Positions 51,666 to 63,934 of a stretch of DNA of 64,000 nt are shown here, piece by piece. The notes below the pieces were generated by a model that worked only from the letters and a program-made list of their open reading frames with translations, did no database searches and was not told the DNA's origin. The position numbers and the translations under genes are program-made. Source of the stretch: Hybos culiciformis. Lineage: Eukaryota; Arthropoda; Insecta; Diptera; Hybotidae. Every line of letters begins with the position of its first letter. Position 1 is the stretch's first letter. The stretch spans positions 71,187,303 to 71,251,302 of the forward strand of contig OZ023274.1 of the NCBI GenBank assembly GCA_964007475.1, given 5' to 3'.

Positions 51666-54600
51666 GTGAGTAGTTAACATTTGAATTATTTTCAAAAAAA
51701 AAAAAAAAACAACCAAAACTAAGATATTTAGTCTTTAGAAAAGTGAAAAAAAACCTACTTCTTTGGTTTTACATATGCTTTTATTTAATTAAAAACGTTT
51801 ATTTATTAAATTAACAATTTATTAAAAACTATTGTCTTCATATTGAGAAGAAGGAAAAGTGTTAAATAAGAAAAATGTGTTAAAATTTCAGATTTTCTTT
51901 GAGCTGTCTATATATATTATATCAAACCTTAAACTTTTTGTAAAAAGTAATATCTGGTCAATTTATTAAAAATTAAAATTTATGCTTGTACATAGTCAAC
52001 ATCTGAATGAATTATTTATAGGCGTTATAGGTTTCGCAGTAATATTTCTCTTTTTAGGGTTGTAAAGTTGTCAAGTTAGTAAAGAAAACTTTTTTATTAG
52101 CTTCGCCCTTTCTTGACCACTTCTTTTTAAACACACCTAATTTTTATTTTTTTTTAATTTGTTATCAAGCTTTAAAAGGATCTTGAAAACTGTCTCGAAT
52201 TGGGAGATCTTGAAAAAAGTTTTATGATTTCAAAAATAAATAAATGTTAATATTTTTAGACCAATATTTTAAAATTATATTATTTGATTAAAACAAAAAC
52301 AGAATAGTTGTTATAATTGTATTTAAAAAACATGCACTTCTATATATCGGTTTTTAGAAACTTATAAAAATGATACAAACTTTTTGAAAAGTTACGAGGA
52401 ATGTAACTTCCTATAAAATAAATAAATTTTATTTGTTAAGTTTAATTTCTGTTCTGTTTTCAAGCAAAGTTTTTTTTCATTTTTTCAAAAATACTTTTTT
52501 CGACTTGACATCTTAATATAGCTTTTGTCGACCATACTTTTTTTTCGTTTAATCGTATAATTTTAATAATATAATATCTTATGTAATAATATAAAGTACT
52601 TTGATACTTATTTTTTACTCTTTGTCCGCATTTATACTTATGTTTCATTTTTTTGGAATTTGTTTGAACCTAGTCGCTTTACTTACATATACCTATATAT
52701 ATTTTTTTTTGATATTTTAACATCTTGTTTAATTACTTTTACTTAATGTTTAACTAAAAATTTGCGCGCGGTTTCTTTCTATTTTAATTTTTAATTCTTT
52801 TTTTACTTTTTTTTTTAGAATTTATTTATTAACCGCAGATCGAGCTTGGCACACATCGTGTTTAAGATGCACACAATGTTCACAACCTCTTGATAATAAT
52901 TTAAGTTGTTTTTCAAAGGTAAAATTATATTTGAAAAAAAAAAAAATGAAATAAGTTGTTTTCGGAATAGAAAATTTTAAAGATAAAAAACATGCAAATA
53001 GAAAGTCATTAAAATTAAATATTTAAATTTTTAGGACGGAAATATTTATTGCAAGGATGATTACCTCAGGTGAGAAAATGTAAATTTTCTAATGTTTTTT
53101 TAATTTATTGAAAATATACAATTTTTTTTTTCTAAGTCTACCTTTCCTCTTTTTTTTTTTTTTTAAATAGTTACGATATTCATAGTAAGATAAAATTTAT
53201 ATATATTTTCTTTTTTGTTACCTACCTACCGGTTTTTTGTTTTGAGCTTAATTAAGCAATATATCTCGATTAAAGAAAAATAAATAAAAAACTTAGTAAA
53301 TGGACATAAAAATTGTACAGAATAAAAAAAAAACTATATTATTGTACAATCGTTGTGTTTTATGATCATACAACAAATTAATTAATTATATGGTTAATTG
53401 TAAACAATAATAATTTACATTTTAATTTGAAATTTTTTAATAATAATAATCAATAAATATAATAATATTTTCATTATTATTGTTTAACAATTATTTACAA
53501 AATTTTTGTTTACTTAAATTTTGATTTAATTATGTATATCAGATAAAAAAATATTTTTTTAGTCGGATAATGATTTAATTGAATATCTTTTTAAAATTGT
53601 CAAATAATGTTTACATAATGCCTGATAATGGCGTTCTGGAATGCACGCGTTCTGCAACCTCAAAATACAGTTAATTTTGGAGTGTCCGATAACATTTTTA
53701 TTTGCAAAAATCTGCTATTAGCTATAAGAAGCCTTAAATCTAAAATAAAGTTATATATAGATTTAAATGGTATTATTTAAAATAAGCAAAAATTAGATTA
53801 TAACTTGATCTGATATAAGAATCACAATGGTTTTATATAAAATTATTTAATATCAAATTTTAATTTATCTAGGTTTAAGTACAAAATATAAAAACACAAA
53901 ATGATATACCCATTCTTATACGTAAATTATGGTTTAAATAAAATTTTAATTATAAAAATTTATCAAACTGTGATGGTCAGAACAACTTTGAAGTATTACG
54001 TTCAAAATATTTTTTTAATGTGTAACGTTATTTTGATTTAGGAGCTTCTTTCTATATATATGTAAATTTTTTTAGAATATATTATTCAAAGTATTTAAAT
54101 CTGTTGTTGGGCATAGTGAAGTACATATTTTTGGTTATGGTTAAACTTATATTTAAAACATTTCAAACCATATAAACTTTGAAAATTTTTTTTTTTGGAA
54201 TACGATGCTTGCTAAATATGAAGCAATTTTCGAGAATTTCTTTTTGGGAAAAATTTTTTTTTTTTGAAATATTTTTAGAATATATGGGATGATTGAAAAA
54301 AAATTATTAATCTTCAAAATGATATAAATTTTTATTTTATAATTATAAAGATAGTTAATTTAGGATTTCATATCTATAATAGTTCCATTAATCTTGGTCT
54401 ACCGATTAAGTTTTCGAATTTCTGTAATTTAATTAGTTCGAATTTCTGTAATTTTATTAGTTCGAATTTCCACTCTTTAATAAATTTTATTTAAATTTAC
54501 CATAATTAAATTATTAATTAAGAACTGTGAGATAATTTCATTAGTATTTTCGTTATTTTTTTTTACAGAAAGAATAGTAGATACGATAGTAGTCTTGAGG

Positions 54601-57395
54601 AATTTTTTTTTAAATTTAATACCTTATTAGCAGTCTGGCCTAATTTTTTTAATCTTTTATGTTGTTAGTTTTTTTTACTTTGTTTATGGCAACCGTCCCA
54701 AGCCGTTCCTGGGATCAACAAATACCTCAAAACCTTCCTCTAAACATGATCTAAACATATCCTTTTTATAGTACAAAATTGAATTTATTTTTATATTACA
54801 TAATATATTTTTATTTTACATTAGTTTACATCTTAATAAACAATTTTAAATCACTCTAGATAGTTGAAGCTTAATTAACGTTATATGTAGTTATAATGTT
54901 GATGTAATACCGTAAAGCTTTTTAAAGTATGAAAAAAAAATATATATATATGAAATATTTTTGAATTTTGCTCTATATTCCGTACTTATGTATCTTATTT
55001 TTTACATAGATTATATTCATACCATAAATGTGCACGATGTGGAACTGGATTAAGTTCATCGGATTTGGTAATGAGAGCTAAAGATTTAGTTTTTCATGTT
55101 AATTGCTTTTCATGCATTTTATGTGCCAGAGTTCTTAGTGTTGGTGATACAGCTGCATTACGTTGCGGAAAATTATTATGCGGTGAACATTATGATGTGG
55201 AAATATTAAGGTGTTATAAAAACACGCGCACATTTCAATTTTTTTTTTTTTAATTTTTTTTATATGTTATTAAGAAAATAATTTTAATTCAATTTTATTT
55301 GATTTTACCATTTTAGGGATTATTGTAAAATTACAATTTACAATAATGAATAATAATTGATTTTATGTTTTATTGTAGCGAACATAATCTTGTAGTTGGT
55401 TATGAATTTCTGTCCGGAGTAGATACAAAATCCAGAACGAGAAAAAGAAAAACTTTTATTAGTAATTCAGATGAATCATTAGATGCAATTACCGAAAGAT
55501 CGAATACGCCGTTAAGGCTTGGTAAATTTATTTTATAAATTATAATTAAATTATTGTATCTGCTTGATATGGCCATCATGGTCATGGATCACTAACTTTG
55601 TCAATAAACCTTATAATTTCATTGATTTCTGAAGAAAAGCTCTTTTTTTAGAAAAAATAAAGATCAAAATCATCATAATTATATAATTGTACATTTTGTA
55701 AGTAAGATTATCGTAACATGTACTAAAAGGAACTTATTTTATATTTTCCAATAAAAATGTAACATTAAGTATGAAAATGTTCATTCTTATCAGAAAAAAA
55801 AAACATAAGAATTAAAAACAGTAAATAAAATATTTATGTTAAATTCTCTCCTGCTAATTTAGAAAACAAAAATAAAATAAGTAAAAGTTCAAAAACTCTT
55901 TTTTTTTATGAAAATAATTAGGGTACATGTTATTTTTCCGCTTTTAGAATTAAAATTATCCTACGGAAAGAAAAAATGTTTTGAAATCATTAGGTACATA
56001 TACATTTATTATTATTGATTTAAAAACAAAACAAGAATTTTTCTTTTTTTTATTTGTTTCTGTTTTCAATATTTTGAAGTTGATTGCAAATATTTTATGA
56101 AATTTTATTAAGATTCTTGTATTTAACCAGGAAATAAATTTAATAGCTCTGTTTGTTTACTTAAAACTTAAAACATGAAGGAAAATAAAAATATAACATG
56201 TTGCTTTTTTTTATGTGTTAACAAAATTTTACACAAATTACTGAAATGTTCAATATCTGAAGACCAGAGGCAAGGGCTAATTAATATTACATAAAATGAC
56301 AAATATGTATTTTCTATTTTAAAAATTTTTTAAAGAAAAAATTCTCAAAATACAAAACCTTTTTGTTACAAGCTTTTCTATAATGAACTGTCTTTTCTTC
56401 ATGTACAGAGTATATAGTTAGGCTTTTTTGTTCTACTTAATATTATTCTTCTTCAAAGAATTTGATAGACATTTATAATTTATATAGATTTACTAAGTTT
56501 AACATTGAAAATATTTGGATCACAATTTTAAAAAAATTTTACAAAAAGGGATAGTGGAAAAATGGAAAATTAAAGGACTTGGAGTAGGAATATTTTTATT
56601 TTGAAAAAAGGCCCGAAGTTTGATAGAACTTTTGTTTTTAAACAAATCTCTGCTAAAGAAATCTCTAATAGTGTGCTTTATTTCTATTGGTTTATTTTAA
56701 GTTATTATTATTATTATTATTTTTTAATGAAATTTTAGTCATAAATTTAGAGATTTGATCTTTAGAAAAATACCATTTATGCCGCACACCGTATTAACAA
56801 TTTTTTGGTTTTCCTAATTCTAGACTTACTTCAGAACGATCACACTTCATCATCATCTTTAGATTTTCACACGTATGACGGTAGTCAGTCACCATCATCA
56901 AATACCAGCAGCATAACCGGACGTGGAAGATCTAAACGAATGCGAACTTCTTTTAAACATCATCAATTAAGAACTATGAAATCTTATTTTTCAATCAATC
57001 AAAATCCTGATGCCAAAGATTTGAAACAACTCGCTCAAAAAACTGGGTTATCTAAACGTGTCTTACAAGTATGTAAATTCTTAGTTACACTCTATTTTAA
57101 AAATTCTTTCTAATGACTTCAATTTTGTAACACCAACAACAGAAGTTTTCATAATTTAGTCAGTTGAAAATTCTACTTTATTCACTAGAATTTTTTTTTA
57201 TTTTAGGTATGGTTTCAAAATGCCCGAGCCAAATGGCGACGAAATGTTATGCGACAAGACAGCGATAAGCCAACGCTTAGTTCAACTGATCCCATCGATT
57301 CTGATTCTGGTGTAAATAAATCAAATTCTTTAGCAAATTTAGATGGTTCATCAGAAGATGTTCATCACATTAGCTTTTCTAGTTTTTATGAATAG
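51586..57395 (+). CDS. apB: Apterous B, LIM-homeobox transcription factor (complete)
   Basis: A complete LIM-homeodomain gene with exons 51586-51665, 52819-52918, 53035-53069, 55010-55210, 55379-55521, 56824-57068 and 57207-57395, all in phase with GT..AG introns, encoding 330 residues. LIM1 spans about 17-69 (CGGC..W-H-TS-C..C-TQ-C..C-KD-D), LIM2 about 79-132 (CARC..H-VN-C..C-IL-C..C-GE-H) and the homeodomain 223-282 (KRMRTSFKHHQLRTMKSYF, VWFQNARAKWRR). The start is the only ATG in frame after the upstream stop and leaves just 16 residues before LIM1. The linker carries RTRKRK and a Ser-rich stretch; the tail ends HHISFSSFYE. Family knowledge says it is a nuclear DNA-binding regulator acting with Chip/Ldb, often overlapping apA in wing patterning. 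The product is inferred from motifs; expression is unknown. Confidence 0.95.
51666..52818 (+). other. apB intron 1 (1.15 kb)
   Basis: Donor GTGAGT and acceptor TTTTTTAG. A+T-rich; nothing else is supported inside it. The minus-strand open frame at 52460-52648 shows no motif. Confidence 0.85.
52819..52918 (+). CDS. apB: apB exon 2: core of LIM1
   Basis: The exon encodes IYLLTADRAWHTSCLRCTQC and PLDNNLSCFSK, giving the His-x2-Cys and Cys-x2-Cys ligands of LIM1. Its start completes Arg27 and its end is in phase 0 before GTAAAA. Confidence 0.95.
53035..53069 (+). CDS. apB: apB exon 3: 35-base microexon closing LIM1
   Basis: The exon encodes DGNIYCKDDYL, which supplies the last LIM1 ligands (Cys, Asp), and ends AG|GTGAGA in phase 2. 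It is too short for ORF prediction and is recognised from the conserved DGNIYC motif and frame continuity. Confidence 0.93.
53070..55009 (+). other. apB intron 3 (1.94 kb) between LIM1 and LIM2
   Basis: The acceptor is TTTACATAG. The intron is A+T-rich. A three-unit repeat at 54413-54470 and a less A+T-rich patch near 54690-54760 are the only distinctive content. Confidence 0.88.
54413..54470. repeat. 24-bp tandem repeat, 2.4 units
   Basis: TTCGAATTTCTGTAAT recurs at 54413 and 54437, with a partial third copy at 54461. It lies in apB intron 3. Confidence 0.85.
55010..55210 (+). CDS. apB: apB exon 4: LIM2
   Basis: The exon encodes LYSYHKCARCGTGLSSSDLV through GKLLCGEHYDVEIL, a complete LIM2 in one exon. 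The donor GTGTTA is weaker than the others in this gene. In apA the corresponding domain is interrupted by an intron just before its last ligand. Confidence 0.95.
55379..55521 (+). CDS. apB: apB exon 5: basic linker
   Basis: The exon encodes EHNLVVGYEFLSGVD, then TKSRTRKRKTF and a Ser/Asp/Glu-rich stretch (NSDESLDAITERSNTP). It ends in phase 1 before GTAAAT. The basic RTRKRK cluster may serve nuclear import; the GRP core found in apA is absent. Confidence 0.92.
55522..56823 (+). other. apB intron 5 (1.3 kb)
   Basis: GTAAAT donor and TTCCTAATTCTAG acceptor. Nothing else is supported inside it. Confidence 0.88.
56824..57068 (+). CDS. apB: apB exon 6: Ser-rich linker and homeodomain helices 1-2
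   Basis: The exon encodes LLQNDHTSSSSLDFHTYDGS, a Ser/Pro/Thr-rich stretch, GRGRSKRMRTSFKHHQ and on to SKRVLQ at the phase 0 donor GTATGT. The homeodomain portion is nearly identical to that of apA. Confidence 0.96.
57207..57395 (+). CDS. apB: apB exon 7: recognition helix and C-terminus
   Basis: The exon begins VWFQNARAKWRRNVMRQDS and runs into a Ser/Asp-rich tail ending SEDVHHISFSSFYE with TAG at 57393-57395. Unlike apA there is no further intron, and the Gly/Pro-rich end is missing. Confidence 0.95.
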   Translation, partial: VWFQNARAKWRRNVMRQDSDKPTLSSTDPIDSDSGVNKSNSLANLDGSSEDVHHISFSSFYE

Positions 57396-57514
57396 AAATT
57401 TCATTTATTATTAAAAACTTTATTTAAAAAATTATATTTTCAAAAATTATTTTTCTCAATATTTTTCTTTAAAAAATTTTAATTCTTCGATTCTACATTA
57501 AAAATAATTAATGC

Positions 57515-57520
57515 AATAAA
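57515..57520 (+). other. Candidate apB polyadenylation signal
   Basis: AATAAA about 120 bases after the stop codon, followed by GTTTTGTAC and then ACGTTTTCC, a plausible downstream U/GU-rich element. No transcript data support it. Confidence 0.5.
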
Positions 57521-60500
57521 GTTTTGTACAAATTACGTTTTCCTAATACGTTTCGATCATTTGTTTATCAGCTATAATTAGAAAGTTTTTGAAATATTGT
57601 TCATAGTATCCAGAATTCAGAGATTCACTTCTTTCTTAATGAAAAATAAAAACTTTATAAAAAAAAATTCGTGTTGCTCGTGATGACCTAATTTTATCTG
57701 GCAACCAACTTTAAGTTAATTTTAAGTTCGATAAAGTTAGAAAAATATTTCTTATTTTTTGCTGCAATCAATAATTCATATCAAATAATTTTAATAATTT
57801 TTTTGTATAATGTGCACTAAATATTCTTTTTACCTTTGAAAATGTTATAATTATTGCAATAATAATTATTATATTTTAAACAAAATATAAAAAAATCCAT
57901 ATCAGAACATACTTACAACCATACTTTATATGATGAAACTATACTTTTATACTATAACATACCAAAGAGCTTGTTAGTTTTCTTAATATAAATTTCCAAA
58001 ATTATAAATTCGTATATAACATTATTTAAGCTTTTACAAAGAGCAATAAAACTAAGTTATGAGAAACAGTTTTAAAATTCAGGTTAGTTAGTCTAAGTTG
58101 TATCTCTGGGTGGTTTTAGAACTTTTTCGCAGAACATATCCAGGCTGAAGAATTACTAAAATTACATTACCCTATAATTTCTATATCCATCTAATAACAC
58201 CAACAATAAATAAAAAGCTATCTAGAGAAAAAACATCCAAAGAATCTTATTAAAATCATTTAGAAAACTTGATTGATTTATAAATACGAAAGAAATCCGG
58301 ATTAAATTGAATAAAAATCGAAATTTGAATCTGCTAGCTTTCTATGCATACAAATCTTTTGGTTTGAGGGCCGATTTTAATATTTTTTTTTTTAATGAAA
58401 GTATGAGCTAGAGAAAACGTTCAACATGTGTTGCCCAAAACGTTTAAGACCAAATTTCAAAGAGTGTTTTGTATATTTTATAAGGTTTAAAACTTTTTTA
58501 GAATCGATATCTATTTTCTTTTTTTCGTAGCACATCCTATTATTAATAAATTAGTTTGAATTGTATTATTAAAAAAGTATTAATCTTGATTTTAAGCTTT
58601 AAAGAGTGCTGCATCTGAAAACAAGGTTTTAGTTTTGCTTATTTGAATAAAATCTGGACTAAAGTGATGTGTTAAAGAATGAAGTCGTTACCCCGGGGTG
58701 CGCGAGCCGGATTGTTAAATCTGGAATTGTTTGGCTGAAATTTGTGTTTGAAGAGCTTGTAAATATTTGTTCAAATTGTGAAGTAAAGCATCACTCTCCA
58801 GGACTATTAATGTGAAATTTTGAGTTTCTTCAATTTTCTAACCAATTTTTTAATAATTTCATTTCGATTAAAATAGTTTCACACATTAACTATGATTTTT
58901 ATCCCTTGGACTTTTTTTTTCTCTAAATGGTTTTATATTTACTTCGCTGTTGCTTTATCTAACATTTTATTCTAATAGAGCGACCTTATAATTTTTAAGT
59001 AAAGATTTTTTTGTAGTAGAAATTATAAAACAAATAATAATGAATATTAATAGAATAAATTAATATTAAATAATAAATTTTGAAGTTCAGTTGTTTTTTT
59101 TTTAAATATGTAATTATAAATTTTTTATCATCAAAAAATATTATTTTTATTATATAAAAATCAAAAAAAAAAAATCTGATTTTTACGGACCTTGACCCAA
59201 TAATCTGAAATTAAACTATAAAAGAAGAATAAATAAATATAATATGAAAAACAGGATAACAATAAAATAAAATGCAAGTCAATTAAAATCTTTTTTTTTT
59301 TTATTATTATCATTTTTTGTTAACATTTTATTTAAGTTTTTTTTTTAAAATTTTTTTTTAAACATATTCACGTGATTTCTTTTTTTTCTTTTTTGAATAG
59401 TGGAAATTTAAAGAATCATCACCAATTAAAATCATATAAATTTAGCGGAAAAGATAATGTTCATTTCAAATGTCAATAATTAAATGTCCTAAATTTTTTT
59501 GTTTAAGAAGAAATAAAAAAATGTAAATAATATTTCGTGTGGTCCTAAATTTAGTTGGATTAATTTGTCAAAAATATATTGTGATGATGAAAATGACCTT
59601 AATTTCTACGGATTGGAAAAAGTTTTTTAAGTATCAGTGTTAAGTTATAATTTTTATTTTTGCAGTTTAAATTAATTAAGTTCAATGTTGTTCATTCAAC
59701 TTTAATTGTGGGTAGAATTTTGTATATGAACTCAAAATAAGTAGGTAAATGTATTTCGAATGCTTGTTATTAATTCGGTGGTTTTGAAAATTAATTTTTT
59801 CCAATGGTTAGGAAATATTTTTTTTTTTAATTACATAAAAATAAATAATTATTGTTTTGCTTAAAAGTGTTTTCTATTTAATTTATGAATTTAGTTAGCT
59901 TAAAAGAAAGATCCTTTTAAAAAATGTTGCGTTGTAAATTATTAAATAATTGAATAATCGAAAGTATTATTTGACATTTGACTACTGGACTATTTAACAA
60001 GCTTTCTTGAAAAAAATTTCGATATAGTTCAGAAAATATTTTAATCAATCTAACGATACAAATAGTCGTAGGTGTGCTTCCTTTTATTTAGTTCGAGTGA
60101 CAGAAATTTATTGTGTAATTTCTGATATGCATATTAGACTTCTTGGAACAAAACCCTCTTAGCCATATACGCTTACATATAGGCAGAAAGAACAATGACA
60201 ATTATAGTGAACAAGTTAATTTTTACAAGTAAAAATAAATTATGAAAAATACATAATTCTTAAACGCACAGTGTATTTACAATCAGTCGTCTAAGTTTAC
60301 GAAATACAAGTTCAATTCAATATAAAAAAAAAAAAATCAAATTATTTTCCTTTAGGTCCTTTTATATATTCAGTAGTCCGAATGGAAATTTTTTTTTTTT
60401 TTTTTAATGAAAACAGCATTAAAAATTTAATAAATGCGAATCAATTTTCGATTTAAGACATTTTATTTTATTTTTTGTTTTTTCTTTTTCCAATAACTAA

Positions 60501-62930
60501 AAAAAAATTAAAATAAATAAATGTGGAAAACAATACAAAACAATAAAATGCGATAGAATTTATAAAAAAAAAAAAACCGAGAATTTATTTTCAAAGTTTT
60601 GAATTTATTTGGAATTTAAATCCAATTAACGAATTTTTGGTAGTCGATGAGAAAAAACAAAAAAAAAAATAAGGACAGAAGTTAGTACGTTACATTTATA
60701 TGCATAAAAAATAAAAATAAATAAAAATAAAGTAAATAAAAATCAGTAGTCTCAGAGTTCTGAAATTAAAAGACATTTTGTTGTTTTTCTTTTTTTATTT
60801 TTTATTTTTTACAGAAAGATACTGAAAATAAAAAAAAATAAAATTTAAAACAATGTGTTTTTGTTTATTCAATAATAAAAAAAAAAGATACGTAATGGCT
60901 GTGGTACCTTTTAAAAAAAAAAAAAGTTCTGTAAATATGTACCAATATTGGTACATATACATCTGCCGTTTGAATATCCCAAAGTAAACTTTTTGTTTTC
61001 GTTTCTTTATTGAAATAATTCCATATAAATTGGCGATATATAGATTGGTTATTTTTTTTATTTTTCTTCTTTTTTTTTTTTTTTTTTTAATATCGTGTTT
61101 TTCCTTTTCTGTGCTCGAAGGAAAAAAAAAATGAATTCAATTTTTTTTTTCTGGAATGTATCGACATTTTTCTTATTATATAAATTTTGATTCACGAATA
61201 AAAGTTTTGTAAGTTTTGTAAGTTGTAAGTTTAACAGAAAATACACAGAAATTTTTTTACTCAAAGGCTTTGAATATAAAAAATTGTCAGTTTTCATATT
61301 TTATACATTTGAAACATTATCATTGAAATAAAAATATCTGCCAGAAGGAAATTTTTCGATTTGAAATAGGTAAAAACTAAAAATCCAAAAGAAATATACG
61401 TTACTGATTGATTAAGGATTATTCAATATTGGTCTATATTCAGTCTTAAAGTTTTTTGTTTATTGCCAATTCTAAATTCATGTCACATTTTTGATTTAAA
61501 TCTTTTATATTTCCACTGAATTAATGTTTTCTTCCAAAAACGGTCCAATCAACACAGAGTTAAAGTGACGGGACAGAAGAAGTTATGAATATAAATAGAA
61601 AGGCCAGAGATTATCGAAATTTAAACATAAATATTGTAAAATAATAATAGTTTATTCATTTTTGTAGCTTCAAATGGAAAGTTTTTTAGATTTTAATAAT
61701 TAATATTTTTGATTTCATTACTTTTTAATTTAAATATTGAAAGAGTATAGGGTAAACTAAAACAGCTACCATTAAATTTTTATGATTTTTAAATGGACAG
61801 AAAATGTTTATTGTTTTTAAACAATACCTTGAATTAGTATTTATTTTTATTTCTTCTTGAATTAATTTTATTATAAAAATGTTTTTTTTAATTTTCCAAG
61901 TAAATAAGAAAAAAAAAAATGTTTGGGTCGTCTTATCGTAAATTTTTCGTAGAAAGTTCATTTTTTTTTTATTTTATATTTAACTTTTCAGAGAAAAATC
62001 TTTTATTTAACAAATTTTTTTTTTATCCATTATTATTGATCTCCTTTTAAGTTTAGCATTGTTTAATAAAATGTTACATCAGCATTAGAGTGTACTGAAA
62101 TTTTTAACATAGGCAGGAAATTTTGGTATTTGTGAAAGAGATTAATATAAACATTTTATATCATAAACATTGTATATCACCTTATTTGTATACATATTAA
62201 TTTATTTTTGTACCAAATAAGACAACAATTTTTACAACTTAGCATATAATTTAAAAATTTCGCACGAACTATCCTTAGCGTGTATTACCTCTCAGAAGTT
62301 CGAAATCGGGAACATTTTAAACAAAGACAAACTTAAACAATTTCACATTATCAGCGAATAGTAAAAAGGCCCTACGAGTCTCCAGACTTCACATGAATAG
62401 GACCGCAAAAAATTCCTTTACCAATCCTTGCCATCTATGAATAAATCAAATTGCATTTAAATTAATATATACAGAAAGGGATTCGTAAAACTTGATTGGA
62501 TGCTTGATAGCTTGAAGAAAAAACTTGTAAAAAAAAGGCATTTATCTGTAGTTACATATTTTACGAGTACACAAAAGGTTCAAATTCAAACTGTAGAACG
62601 ACTTTAAAACTAATTAACAGAAACAAAATTTAAGTCCAAATTACTATACCTATACTTTTAATTGTGGTTCAAATATTTTTTAACGAACAATTACATTTTA
62701 TAAAATCTTTTTAATTCAATTTATTTATTTCTCAATTCAACATTATACGTTAGAATTTCTGATACTTAGAAGTTTAGATTCTAAATCCGATCCGTACAGC
62801 TATAATATTTTTTCTTACTATTTAAGATTACTACATTTTTTCTAAGTATAAAATCTTTTATTCCCAACTAAATAAAATAGTTCAAATCAGACGGAGCATC
62901 CTTAAAATAAGTATGATATTGAAAATACAT

Positions 62931-63004
62931 ACGGAGTTCACTATATTTATATTCTTGTAAGTTACTATATACGGAGTTCACTATATTTATATTCTTGTAA
63001 GTTA
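62931..63004. repeat. 40-bp tandem duplication
   Basis: ACGGAGTTCACTATATTTAT starts at 62931 and again at 62971, and each copy continues ATTCTTGTAAGTTA. The two units are identical over at least 34 bases, so the duplication is recent or maintained. Confidence 0.9.
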
Positions 63005-63709
63005 AATTTTCGAAATTGTGTTTTCAATAGGAGTTTTATCTTAATCTAAATCAGAACCAGAGATATAGAACCAGAGATGATATAGGATTAATTTTGCATC
63101 GAATAATTTTAAATAACATGAAATTAGGTATCAGTTATCAGATCAGTATTTTTACTTTTGTACCTAGTCCAACTACTGCATTGCAAGTTGCCATCTGAAA
63201 ACAATAATTTTGGAAAAATTAAAATTAAACTATTTTATAAATATTTATTTTTTTTCCATATTTATTTTCATAATAGGTGATTATAAAACATTATTGATTT
63301 AATTAATTTTTATAAATTAGTTTTTTTTTAATTTTTCAGGTAAAGTACCTATTTAAATTTTTTTTAGCTTCTTGTTTTCTTGTAAGCGCGAAATAAAAAA
63401 ACAAATGGAAAGTGGTAAACAAACACAGTGGTGAATATAAAAAAATTCCCCCCACAATGGTTTCAGAACAGGATAAAAAAATTGTTTATAAAATGCAGTT
63501 TTTTTTATAGCAAAAATCAGATTTATTTGACATTTTCCTTCCTACTGTTGTTTGGTTGTTGGTGTATTTTGTGCAAATTAAGCAAATTGTCAATGTCAAA
63601 CGCATTCAAGAAGAAAAAAAAAAAGAAAGGAAAAAATTAATTTTTTTTGTTAACTTTTTCATTCAAGAAAATAAAATAAAAGTTTAAATTTTATTTTGCA
63701 AAAATAAAA

Positions 63710-63934
63710 ATGGCTTTAATTAAATCAACAATTCCTAATTATTTATCGAATTTACCAATTCCTGATACCATTGGTGGATGGTTTAAGCTTGGAATTAAAG
63801 ACTGGGCATCATTGGTGCCATTAGGTGCTGTAATCGGTGGTGTCGTCTACATGAGCTATTTGGCATTCTGTCCAAAAGCAAAATGTCAAAGCGGAAAATG
63901 CAACAATAAGATTCGTCTTAATGAGGCCAAAGTG
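63710..63934 (+). CDS. Cisd2: Cisd2, CDGSH iron-sulfur domain protein 2 (first coding exon, 3' partial)
   Basis: The exon encodes 75 residues: MALIKSTIPNYLSNLPIPD, IGGWFKLGIKDWASLVPLG, a membrane segment at about 36-52 (LVPLGAVIGGVVYMSYL), then CPKAKC and NNKIRLNEAKV. This N-terminus and single membrane anchor match insect Cisd2, which sits in ER or outer mitochondrial membrane and holds a 2Fe-2S cluster. The cluster-binding CDGSH residues lie in the next exon, beyond the window. ATG is preceded by AAAATAAAA, a plausible start context. I place the exon end after AAAGTG at a GTTTGT donor, because the family continues KVVD and the genomic frame instead reads KVVCIYL. No other ATG is credible. 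Confidence 0.9.

Larger units (their letters stand above)
57396..63709. other. Interval between apB and Cisd2 (6.3 kb)
   Basis: This interval holds the apB 3' untranslated region, non-coding A+T-rich DNA, and the Cisd2 promoter and leader at its right end. A GC-rich patch at about 58690-58712 and a 40-bp duplication at 62931-63004 stand out. No gene is supported. Confidence 0.8.

Noticed and set aside
55065..55253. 62-codon frame taken as a separate LIM protein.
   Set aside because: It is apB exon 4 from an internal Met, reading past the donor at 55211.
63428..63640. Open frame containing QWFQNRIKK, reminiscent of a homeodomain recognition helix.
   Set aside because: The residues before it (MVNIKKFPP) do not form a homeodomain, there is no helix 1 or 2 upstream in any frame with splice sites, and it lies in the probable Cisd2 leader.
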